Positions 57,583 to 64,000 of a DNA stretch of 64,000 nucleotides are shown here, one piece after another. The stretch covers positions 62,001 to 126,000 of the forward strand of contig NZ_CP028940.1 in assembly GCF_013307205.1 (NCBI RefSeq), given 5' to 3'. Both the position numbers and the translations under genes were made by a program. The notes below the pieces were generated by a model, which searched no databases, was not told the DNA's origin, and saw only the letters and a program-made list of their open reading frames with translations. The DNA is from Polynucleobacter arcticus (GTDB taxonomy: Bacteria > Pseudomonadota > Gammaproteobacteria > Burkholderiales > Burkholderiaceae). How positions within the stretch are numbered: position 1 is the first letter of the stretch; the number at the start of each line of letters is the position of its first letter.

Positions 57583-58899
57583 CTAATGGTCTTCTGGCTT
57601 GGAGTGTGAGGCGAATAATTTGGGAAGCAACTTAATCAGGGCGTCACGCTCAGCGCCATTGGAATGTTGTAAAGCATGTAATGAGCCATGTAAGAACTTA
57701 TTGGTTAAGCCTTGCGCCATAGCATTCAGAACTTCTTGAGGATCATCGCCACGCATTAGTCGTTTCATGGCGCGATCGAGTTCGAGCTGTCGGAGATGCT
57801 CACCTTGTTGCTGAATATCCTGAATAAGTGGCACAGTCTTGCGGCCTTGCATCCAGTGCATAAAATTGCCCACACGATCTTCAATAATGGCCTCTGCTTG
57901 ACTGACGGCAGCTTGACGTAAAGAGGCTCCTGTTTGAATCATCACACCCAAATCATCTACCGTATAGAGATAAACGTCATCTAGCCGAGAGATTTGTTGC
58001 TCGAAGTCACGTGGAACTGCTAAGTCAATCATCACCATCGGTTTATGGCGACGTTGCTTTAATGCACTTTCCACCATACCAAGACCAATGATAGGCAGCG
58101 AAGAGGCGGTACTTGAAATAATGATGTCAAATTCATGTAATCGGGAAGGGAGCTCAGAAAGCTTAAATGATTCTGCCTCAACATTCTGAATCGAAATCGA
58201 GTCTGCCAATTCTTGTCCACGTTCAATTGTGCGATTGGCAATCGCAACGCTTTTAGGTTTTTGCGCTACAAAATGCGTTGCACACAAGGCGATCATTTCA
58301 CCTGCGCCAATAAACAATATGCGTTGATCAGCAATCTTTTCAAAGATACGTTCGCTTAGACGAACTGAGGCAGCTGCCATGGAGATAGAGTGCGCCCCAA
58401 TTTCAGTTGATCCACGAACCTCCTTGGCAACAGCAAACGTTTTTTGAAAGAGCTGATTGAGATAGGTGCCTAAGACACCCGCATCATTGGCAGTGCGTAC
58501 AGCATCTTTCATCTGACCCAAGATTTGGGTTTCACCAATCACCATGGAATCTAAGCCACAGGCTACTCTAAAAGCATGACGCACTGCATCCGACTGCGGC
58601 AGTGAATAAATATGGGGCTCTAAACTGCTAGGGGCTAATTGTTGTGTTTTGGCTAACCAGTCAAAAGTAGCCTCATGCAAGAGGCTGGCTGCCTCTGCAT
58701 CATTAGCGGCGCAATAGAGCTCGGTACGATTGCAGGTAGATAGAATGGTGGCCTCAGGCAGCCCGGCCTGATTCGCGCCAACGAGATGTTGGCGAAGATC
58801 GTGCAACGCTTCTTGAAGAAATTCAGGGTCAAAGGCGACTTTTTCCCGAATGGCGACCGGCGCTGTGTGATGATTGATGCCGAGTGTCAACAACTTCAT
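57583..58899 (-). CDS. hemA: Glutamyl-tRNA reductase
   Basis: HemA reduces glutamyl-tRNA to glutamate-1-semialdehyde, the first step of the C5 tetrapyrrole route. The 438 residues include [15 protein letters not shown], the catalytic Cys56 in [29 protein letters not shown], an NADPH-binding [16 protein letters not shown] and a C-terminal dimerisation helix. Leads hemA-prfA-prmC. hemB is at 5653-6672. Confidence 0.97.
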   Translation of the reverse strand: MKLLTLGINHHTAPVAIREKVAFDPEFLQEALHDLRQHLVGANQAGLPEATILSTCNRTELYCAANDAEAASLLHEATFDWLAKTQQLAPSSLEPHIYSLPQSDAVRHAFRVACGLDSMVIGETQILGQMKDAVRTANDAGVLGTYLNQLFQKTFAVAKEVRGSTEIGAHSISMAAASVRLSERIFEKIADQRILFIGAGEMIALCATHFVAQKPKSVAIANRTIERGQELADSISIQNVEAESFKLSELPSRLHEFDIIISSTASSLPIIGLGMVESALKQRRHKPMVMIDLAVPRDFEQQISRLDDVYLYTVDDLGVMIQTGASLRQAAVSQAEAIIEDRVGNFMHWMQGRKTVPLIQDIQQQGEHLRQLELDRAMKRLMRGDDPQEVLNAMAQGLTNKFLHGSLHALQHSNGAERDALIKLLPKLFASHSKPEDH

Positions 58900-58941
58900 A
58901 GTGGTGATTATAGATTTGATGGCAACAACAAGGGGGCAGCA

Positions 58942-59199
58942 ATGGGGTTTTTAGCTTTTCTGGTGATCGGCGGCTTATGTGGCGTATTTGCCTGGGTTTT
59001 TTACCCAGGACAGCGCAAATCCAAGCCCAATTTAGTAAAACCCCTGTTAGCCATCCTGTTGGGCTTTATAGCTGCTCTAGCCAGCTCATACCTGGGGCAA
59101 GTCCTTGGGTTCTTCCAACCAGGTCAGATGCTGGAATGGCTGAGCGCCATTTTGGCGTCTTGTCTAGCGGGGAGTCTTTACGCTGGCTTAAATAAATAA
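58942..59199 (+). CDS. Small membrane protein, GlsB/YeaQ/YmgE-like
   Basis: An 85-residue, almost wholly hydrophobic protein with three predicted membrane helices: [42 protein letters not shown] and [18 protein letters not shown]. The glycine-rich pattern resembles the YeaQ/YmgE (GlsB) group of small stress-related membrane proteins, whose function is unclear. The ATG at 58942 has AAGGGGG just upstream; the open frame upstream runs antisense into hemA and is ignored. Divergent from hemA, with 42 bases between start codons. Confidence 0.7.
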   Translation: MGFLAFLVIGGLCGVFAWVFYPGQRKSKPNLVKPLLAILLGFIAALASSYLGQVLGFFQPGQMLEWLSAILASCLAGSLYAGLNK

Positions 59200-59207
59200 G
59201 TCATTTG

Positions 59208-59387
59208 TTACTGGCGTTCTTCAAGATCTAGAAGGGCTTGGTCCAGAAAATTCGTTAAATCACTATTAGAGCGGTCAGCAAGGGTAGCCAATGCAGATTG
59301 GTATCGGCATTCTTCTGTAAATTCGATTGAATTTACTCCGGGGTTTAAAGCGATCTTTGGCAGATTTGAGGACATGTTTGGTCGCAT
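59208..59387 (-). CDS. Hypothetical 59-residue protein downstream of ung
   Basis: I do not recognise this gene. ATG 59387 opens a 59-codon frame ending in TAA: MRPNMSSNLPKIALNP, then an acidic, helical-looking C-terminal half (LADRSNSDLTNFLDQALLDL and EERQ). There is no signal or membrane segment. It begins 27 bases after the ung stop on the same strand and fills the whole space up to the convergent membrane-protein gene, so it is probably the last gene of the M61-ung transcript. A second ATG four codons in is possible. Confidence 0.5.
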   Translation of the reverse strand: MRPNMSSNLPKIALNPGVNSIEFTEECRYQSALATLADRSNSDLTNFLDQALLDLEERQ

Positions 59388-59414
59388 ATTAACTCTAGAT
59401 TTTAGTATCTTGGG

Positions 59415-60188
59415 TTAGCCAGTTAGGGTGAACAGGTCTTTATCCGTAGAGCGGGTAGGCTTATCAACCCATTCAACCGGAGAGTGTAGGTGTGTAATTA
59501 ACCACTTATTGGCCTTCGTAAAATGCCCGCAACTGGCTTTGCCGCCGGGCTGTAAAAAGGGTTGATCTGTCTTATAGACCCCAAGCCCCGATGGGTGGGA
59601 GGATTGCAGAATCAATTGATCGGCTCCAGCCTCAATGAGTGGAAGCTTAGATTGGGCATGACCGCCCCACAATAGCCAAACTAAATGTGGTCGATGTTTA
59701 GCTAGGGAACCAATCAATCTATCTATGAGCGATTTCCAGCCCAGGCTGGTATGGCTGCCAGCTTCACCTAATTTGACGCTGAGCGCAGTATTGAGTAGCA
59801 GAACGCCTTGATCAGCCCAGCAATGAAGATTACCGTTGGGAAGGGCGCCAAAACCTTCTAAAGCGAGTGCTTTACTAATGTTGCGCAATGAACTGGGAAA
59901 TGCTCGGGCATTGGTCGGAATATTTTCAGGAATCGAAAAGGCCAGTCCCTGAGCAAGTCCTGGGGAGTGATACGGATCTTGTCCCAAAATGACGACCTTG
60001 ACTTTGGCTACCGGCGTCAGCGCTAACGCTTTGAAAAAGTTCTGGGGCTCAGGGCAAATCTTCGCCACATTTTGATCCAGCTCAGCCCTCAGATTGGTCT
60101 GCAACTCTTGCCATTGTGGAGACTCAAAATAGTCACCCAGCAGGGCGCGCCAATCCTCGGGAATATCTGCAGCGGAAAACGAATACAT
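59415..60188 (-). CDS. ung: Uracil-DNA glycosylase
   Basis: Ung removes uracil from DNA in base-excision repair. The 257-residue family-1 enzyme has the water-activating Asp71 in VVILGQDPYHSPGLAQGLAFS, LLLNTALSV, and the leucine-loop motif SHPSGLGVY with His198. That last motif is usually HPSPLS; here Gly replaces the second Pro. Its ATG overlaps the stop of the M61 gene by one base. Confidence 0.95.
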   Translation of the reverse strand: MYSFSAADIPEDWRALLGDYFESPQWQELQTNLRAELDQNVAKICPEPQNFFKALALTPVAKVKVVILGQDPYHSPGLAQGLAFSIPENIPTNARAFPSSLRNISKALALEGFGALPNGNLHCWADQGVLLLNTALSVKLGEAGSHTSLGWKSLIDRLIGSLAKHRPHLVWLLWGGHAQSKLPLIEAGADQLILQSSHPSGLGVYKTDQPFLQPGGKASCGHFTKANKWLITHLHSPVEWVDKPTRSTDKDLFTLTG

Positions 60189-61969
60189 TACTCAGTTGGG
60201 GTGAGTGTGTACTGGGTTGGAATTTGCCCATTTTCTAATACGGTCATGCACTCATGCTCTAGGTCATCTCGGTAAAAGCAAATCTGAATTACTGTTCCTG
60301 AGCCCAAGCTGGACAACACGGTATCCCAGCGGGTAGCCGTAACACGTTCACCGTTGATGCTAGCCAAAAGATCGCCGGCGGCTAGACCCGCTAATTGCGC
60401 AGCGCCACCATCCAGAACATGCGTGATCTTTAACCAGCCGTTGTGATCGCTATGACGTAGACCGAATTGCGATTTAATTTTTTCAAGCTTCGTCTGAGAT
60501 TTTGGTTTGACGGTAATAGAGCTCGGCAACCATTTCTGAATGGGAATATCTTCTATACCAAAAACGTAGCGAGACTTAAATTCATTCCAGGTTTTTGTAA
60601 AGCCGCCGCCAAGCACTTCAAAAATAATGGCATCCAAGCCATCCTCGGCGATACCCTCATGCGTAACGCCATGTTTTTGCCAGATGGCTCGCATCAGATC
60701 ATCAAGGGATTGATTGTTGTTAGTAGACGCACGAATTTTTAGATCTAAGCCCAGTGCAAGCAATGCACCCTTGCCGTAGTAACTCACCACCGCATTCGGC
60801 GTATTTTCATCGGCTTGGTAGTATTTGGTCCAAGCATCAAACGAGCTATCCGCAAGGCTTTGTTTTAGTCTCCCTGGGCCGCGCAAAACACCATTCCAAT
60901 TATTGGCGACGAGCTTGAGATAGGTTTTGAGGTCAACACACTTACTGCGCAAGAGTTGTAGATCATCGTAGTAGCTGGTGAAGCCTTCAAACAACCACAG
61001 TAATTGGGTATGGTTTCTGCGATCAAGTTGATAAGGTTGAAATGCTTTCGGTTGTATACGCTTGATGAGCCATGCATGAAAATATTCATGGCTACAAAGC
61101 CCGAGAAATTCACGATAAGCAGTTTCATCTAAAGGGGTATTCATTTGGGGAAGCTGATCACGTCGGCAAAGTAAGGCGGTACTATTGCGATGCTCGAGTC
61201 CACCATATCCAGCAAGAACAGCATTGACCAAAAATAAATAATTTTGGAAAGGGGCTGATTTGGTCTGGGGTTCAAATAAATTAATCGTGCAAGTGCAAAT
61301 TGCTTGAAGATCGGTCGCTAAACGCTCAAGATCAACTTCATGAACGCAGCCTTGAATGGCCATGCTATGGGATACGCCATTCGATTTCCAATGCGCCATC
61401 TGAAACTCACCCATGGCGATTGGATGATCCAGTAAATCATCATAGTTTTTGGCTAAATAAAATCCGTAACCTTGACTATCCACTTTTACCGGACGCTGAC
61501 TAGTCTGAGCGGTCCATTGACTGGCAGAGGCATCTTTTGGAGGAACCAAGATCAGCGCGCAAGGTAAAGACTCTTGGCCTTTGACTGCTAGACATAAGCT
61601 GCTGGGGTTAATGAATGCACGTTCAGTATCGAGATAGGCAGCACGCACAGAAGAATCAAATGCATACACCGTTGTCAGAATGTCTACAGGTCCAGCAACT
61701 TTGGGTAGGCGCCACTGATCGTTGTCAATGCGCTCTAGTACGAGTGCTTCATGAGGATTTTCTACCGCAAAGGCCTCAATAGTTTCTATTTGCTTACTAA
61801 AGTCTCGAATCAAATAGCTGCCCGGAATCCATGCAGGCATTTGCAAAACCTGACCATTGGGTAATGGATTTTCAATGTGTAACTTCACATGAAAACGGTG
61901 GCCACGAAGGTCTGCTGCCCAAATGGTGTATTGGATTGTAGGTAGATCGGAGGTGGTTAGTTTTTTCAT
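60188..61969 (-). CDS. M61-family aminopeptidase (glycyl-aminopeptidase type) with PDZ domain
   Basis: A 593-residue zinc peptidase. The zinc motif is His294-EYF-His298 (SHEYFHAWLIKRI) with the third ligand Glu328 in LWLFEGFTSYYDDL. An N-terminal beta domain precedes it, and a PDZ domain ends the protein (about 510-585, LDGGAAQLAGLAAGDLLASI). No signal peptide is seen, so it is probably cytoplasmic. The substrate is unknown; relatives cleave N-terminal glycine or alanine. It is followed by ung (TAATG overlap). Confidence 0.9.
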   Translation of the reverse strand: MKKLTTSDLPTIQYTIWAADLRGHRFHVKLHIENPLPNGQVLQMPAWIPGSYLIRDFSKQIETIEAFAVENPHEALVLERIDNDQWRLPKVAGPVDILTTVYAFDSSVRAAYLDTERAFINPSSLCLAVKGQESLPCALILVPPKDASASQWTAQTSQRPVKVDSQGYGFYLAKNYDDLLDHPIAMGEFQMAHWKSNGVSHSMAIQGCVHEVDLERLATDLQAICTCTINLFEPQTKSAPFQNYLFLVNAVLAGYGGLEHRNSTALLCRRDQLPQMNTPLDETAYREFLGLCSHEYFHAWLIKRIQPKAFQPYQLDRRNHTQLLWLFEGFTSYYDDLQLLRSKCVDLKTYLKLVANNWNGVLRGPGRLKQSLADSSFDAWTKYYQADENTPNAVVSYYGKGALLALGLDLKIRASTNNNQSLDDLMRAIWQKHGVTHEGIAEDGLDAIIFEVLGGGFTKTWNEFKSRYVFGIEDIPIQKWLPSSITVKPKSQTKLEKIKSQFGLRHSDHNGWLKITHVLDGGAAQLAGLAAGDLLASINGERVTATRWDTVLSSLGSGTVIQICFYRDDLEHECMTVLENGQIPTQYTLTPTE

Positions 61970-61978
61970 AGGGGATTT

Positions 61979-62704
61979 TTATTGCTTCAGGCTGCTCAAT
62001 TTCTTCTCAATGTCGGTGATTTGTGCTGCACCAGGAAAACGGCTGCCATCCGTAAAGAAAATAGTAGGTGTACCTGTAATGCCATAGGTTTTGGCAAATG
62101 CCATATTTTTATCTAGCGGGGTGGTGCAGTCACTTTTTCCGCTGGGTGCAATACCGTTAATCATCCAGTCAATATAGGTTTTTTGTGGATCAGCAGAGCA
62201 CCAAATTTGTTTAGACTTTTGTGCAGAGTCAGGCGACAAAATAGGAATGAGATAGGTATAGATAGTGACGTTATCTAATTGCTGTAATGATTTATCCAAG
62301 CGCTTACAGTAGCCGCAATTGGGGTCGGAGAAAACAGCCAGCTGACGACTACCATTGCCACGTACTGCCTTTAATGCATTGGCTGGGTTGAGCTCAGACC
62401 ATTTGATTCGATTGAGATCCGCCTGTTTTTGCTCAGTCAGATTTTTCCCAGTAGCAATCTCAATGATGTCACCCTGAATTAAGTATTTACTATTGGTATC
62501 GGTATAAAAAACCTCATTGCCAACCAATACTTCGTAGACGCCAGCGATAGGTGAAGGAGAAACACTTTTGATTTTGGCATTTGAGCCTAACTTCTTTTGC
62601 AGATCGGATCGGATTTGTTGTTCTGATTGCGCGTGAATCGTTCCAATAGAAAGGGCAAGGAGGCTAACGAAGGCTACAGTAAAAAAAAGTTTATTCAAAA
62701 TCAA
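61979..62704 (-). CDS. dsbC: Thiol:disulfide isomerase DsbC (TTG start)
   Basis: DsbC reshuffles wrong disulfides in the periplasm and is kept reduced by DsbD. The 241 residues have a signal peptide (LFFTVAFVSLLALSIGTIHA), an N-terminal dimerisation domain, the active site Cys130-GYC133 in SDPNCGYCKRLD, and the cis-Pro loop TGTPTIFF. The start is TTG at 62704, with AGGAG four bases before it; no ATG precedes the signal peptide. The first 14 bases overlap the end of the upstream hydroxylase gene. Confidence 0.93.
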   Translation of the reverse strand: MILNKLFFTVAFVSLLALSIGTIHAQSEQQIRSDLQKKLGSNAKIKSVSPSPIAGVYEVLVGNEVFYTDTNSKYLIQGDIIEIATGKNLTEQKQADLNRIKWSELNPANALKAVRGNGSRQLAVFSDPNCGYCKRLDKSLQQLDNVTIYTYLIPILSPDSAQKSKQIWCSADPQKTYIDWMINGIAPSGKSDCTTPLDKNMAFAKTYGITGTPTIFFTDGSRFPGAAQITDIEKKLSSLKQ

Positions 62705-63965
62705 TATCTCCTAGGGCGCGTTCAATTAAGCGCCGTTTAATAAAGTGACTGCGATTGACCATGCCTAAACCCCAATTCCGTAATTGCTTTTCAGGACCGC
62801 TATTGGTTGAAAATAGTTTCTTGAGCTTGTCTGTCACCCAGAGAAGTGCGCTGGTATCACCTTGACGTTGACGCTCGTAACGACGTAACAAGACTTGATC
62901 ATTTGGCAGCCTGAAGGATTCTCGTTTACCTAGAATATTGAGTAGCGTTGCCACATCCCTCAAGCCCAAGTTTAGGCCTTGTCCTGCTAAAGGATGGATT
63001 ACATGGACAGCATCGCCAATGAGGACTACCTTAGGATTTGCTTCTGGACCAATAAAACGACTTGCACGAATTTTTCTGAGCGGAAATGTAGCAGGTGTGG
63101 AGTTGAGAGTAAGTGCTCCAAGTTGCTCGCCTATTGCGCCATTCGCAATTGAGGAAAACTGTTGAGCCCATCCCGCCGGATCTAGTTTTACAAGTGCTGC
63201 AGCATTTTCTGGTGAGGTTGACCAAACCATCGAGACTTGCTTGTTTGGTAGTGGGAGCATCGCCACAATATCGCCGCCCGGCAGAAACCACTGGTAAGCA
63301 GTTTCTAAATGGGCATGAGTGCAAATCCAGTTAGCAACCACGGCGTTTTGCGAGTAGCTTTCCTCTTGAATTGAAATACCTAGCTCGGAGCGAATCGGTG
63401 AGTTAGCACCATCAGCAGCGATGACTAATTGAGCCTGTATGACTGAGCCATTCTTGAGGTGCAGGATTGTTCCAGTGGCATTTACTTCAATATGCTCTAC
63501 TGCATCAGTGATCCGCTCCAGTTTATTTTGAAAGCGTGCAGCTTGATCTAAGGTGTGCTCAATCACATTCGATTCGCCAATCCAGGCTAACTGGGGTACC
63601 CCGGCTTCAAAAGCGGAAAGGTGCAATTGGTCATGTTGCTCTGCGCGATCGCCAAAAATTCTCATGTCTCTTACTGCCTGCATGCGATTGTGTTCAATGG
63701 CATCCCATACCTGCAAATGGGCGAGTAATTTCTGGGTGCCAGGAGAAAAGGCATAAATCCGCTGACCCCATTCATTGCCTTGGGGAGCGGGGACGGTCTC
63801 AGACAAGTCGGGGGCAATTTGGATTGTTTGCAGTCCGAGTTGGGCCAGGCCTAGGGCGCAAGCCTTGCCGACAATGCCGGCACCCACAACTACAACATCA
63901 ACTGCCCGTACTGGAGAGGTATTTTTCGGCAATTGAGCCGGCATATTTTGGTGAACTTCTGACAT
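62691..63965 (-). CDS. UbiH/UbiF/VisC-family FAD-dependent hydroxylase (ubiquinone synthesis)
   Basis: This 424-residue flavoprotein monooxygenase has the FAD-binding VVVVGAGIVGKACALGLAQLG, the GWE-type mid region, LVIAADGANSPIRSELGI (the DG motif) and the second FAD motif VLIGDAVHVIHPLAGQGLNLGLRD. That last sequence is typical of ubiquinone ring hydroxylases. Which ring carbon it acts on cannot be told from sequence, since betaproteobacteria vary in their UbiH/I/F/L/M sets. Its 3' end overlaps dsbC. Only 35 bases of uncertain upstream sequence remain in the window. Confidence 0.9.
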   Translation of the reverse strand: MSEVHQNMPAQLPKNTSPVRAVDVVVVGAGIVGKACALGLAQLGLQTIQIAPDLSETVPAPQGNEWGQRIYAFSPGTQKLLAHLQVWDAIEHNRMQAVRDMRIFGDRAEQHDQLHLSAFEAGVPQLAWIGESNVIEHTLDQAARFQNKLERITDAVEHIEVNATGTILHLKNGSVIQAQLVIAADGANSPIRSELGISIQEESYSQNAVVANWICTHAHLETAYQWFLPGGDIVAMLPLPNKQVSMVWSTSPENAAALVKLDPAGWAQQFSSIANGAIGEQLGALTLNSTPATFPLRKIRASRFIGPEANPKVVLIGDAVHVIHPLAGQGLNLGLRDVATLLNILGKRESFRLPNDQVLLRRYERQRQGDTSALLWVTDKLKKLFSTNSGPEKQLRNWGLGMVNRSHFIKRRLIERALGDIDFE

Positions 63966-64000
63966 ATCTCGATGATATCGAAACTAGCCCTTTACAATAC

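Noticed and set aside
58786..58941. N-terminal extension of the small membrane protein antisense to hemA
   Set aside because: The upstream part is antisense to conserved hemA; ATG 58942 has a purine-rich ribosome site and starts the membrane helix.

Overview
The window looks like a single contiguous stretch of chromosome from a free-living betaproteobacterium, most probably Burkholderiales close to Polynucleobacter. This is inferred from protein character and gene order: the end of the spc/alpha ribosomal operons, the mla - ABC-2 - ibaG - murA - his - tat chain, hemA-prfA-prmC-grxD, petABC-sspA-sspB, and a Burkholderia-type porin with an AQA signal peptide. Base composition is moderate, around the mid-forties percent GC by eye. 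Genes are packed tightly, many overlap by 1-17 bases, and no gene-free gap exceeds 300 bases.

Layout. 1-3566: end of secY, then infA-rpmJ-rpsM-rpsK-rpsD-rpoA-rplQ, closed by a strong terminator. 3590-8210: cutA-dsbD, hemB and engB on the opposite strand, and a di-heme cytochrome c4-like protein. 8254-13611: lysA-lptM divergent from cyaY, then aroB-aroK-secretin-connector on the minus strand, a shrunken pilus locus in which pilMNOP is missing. 13752-23246: mrcA, a RAYT-type Y1 transposase with a REP-like palindrome, gltB and gltD. 23257-29039: a full set of Mla phospholipid-transport genes (mlaFEDACB), an ABC-2 exporter pair and ibaG. 29072-39936: murA and the histidine genes hisG-D-(C)-B-H-A-F-I-E, followed by a HIT protein and tatABC. 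In this block hisC is turned round in place and a hicAB toxin-antitoxin pair sits between hisF and hisI.

39921-47735 is the accessory part: a Sel1/TPR protein, a major porin, a TPR-GT9-like glycosyltransferase, a broken 3' fragment of a second mscL, a degraded second copy of the porin 3' region, a TPR-GT41 (O-GlcNAc-transferase-like) protein, and intact mscL. 47873-51824: petABC, sspA and sspB. 51843-51918: tRNA-Thr(UGU), with a DUF5672 gene starting eight bases behind it. 52611-63965: an MHS-type transporter, rmuC, grxD, prmC, prfA, hemA, a small membrane protein, a 59-codon unknown, ung, an M61 peptidase, dsbC and a UbiH-family hydroxylase.

Linked functions: DsbD supplies electrons to DsbC; hemA and hemB bracket the window as two tetrapyrrole steps; PrmC modifies the PrfA encoded beside it; MlaA-F with LptM concern outer-membrane lipid and LPS asymmetry; TatABC can export the Rieske protein PetA; LysA, MurA and MrcA feed peptidoglycan. 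The strongest leads for something undescribed are the duplicated and scarred glycosyltransferase island (42855-47735), the minimal secretin locus with a one-protein connector (11813-13611), and the tRNA-coupled DUF5672 gene (51843-52598). No CRISPR array, prophage or integron was seen.
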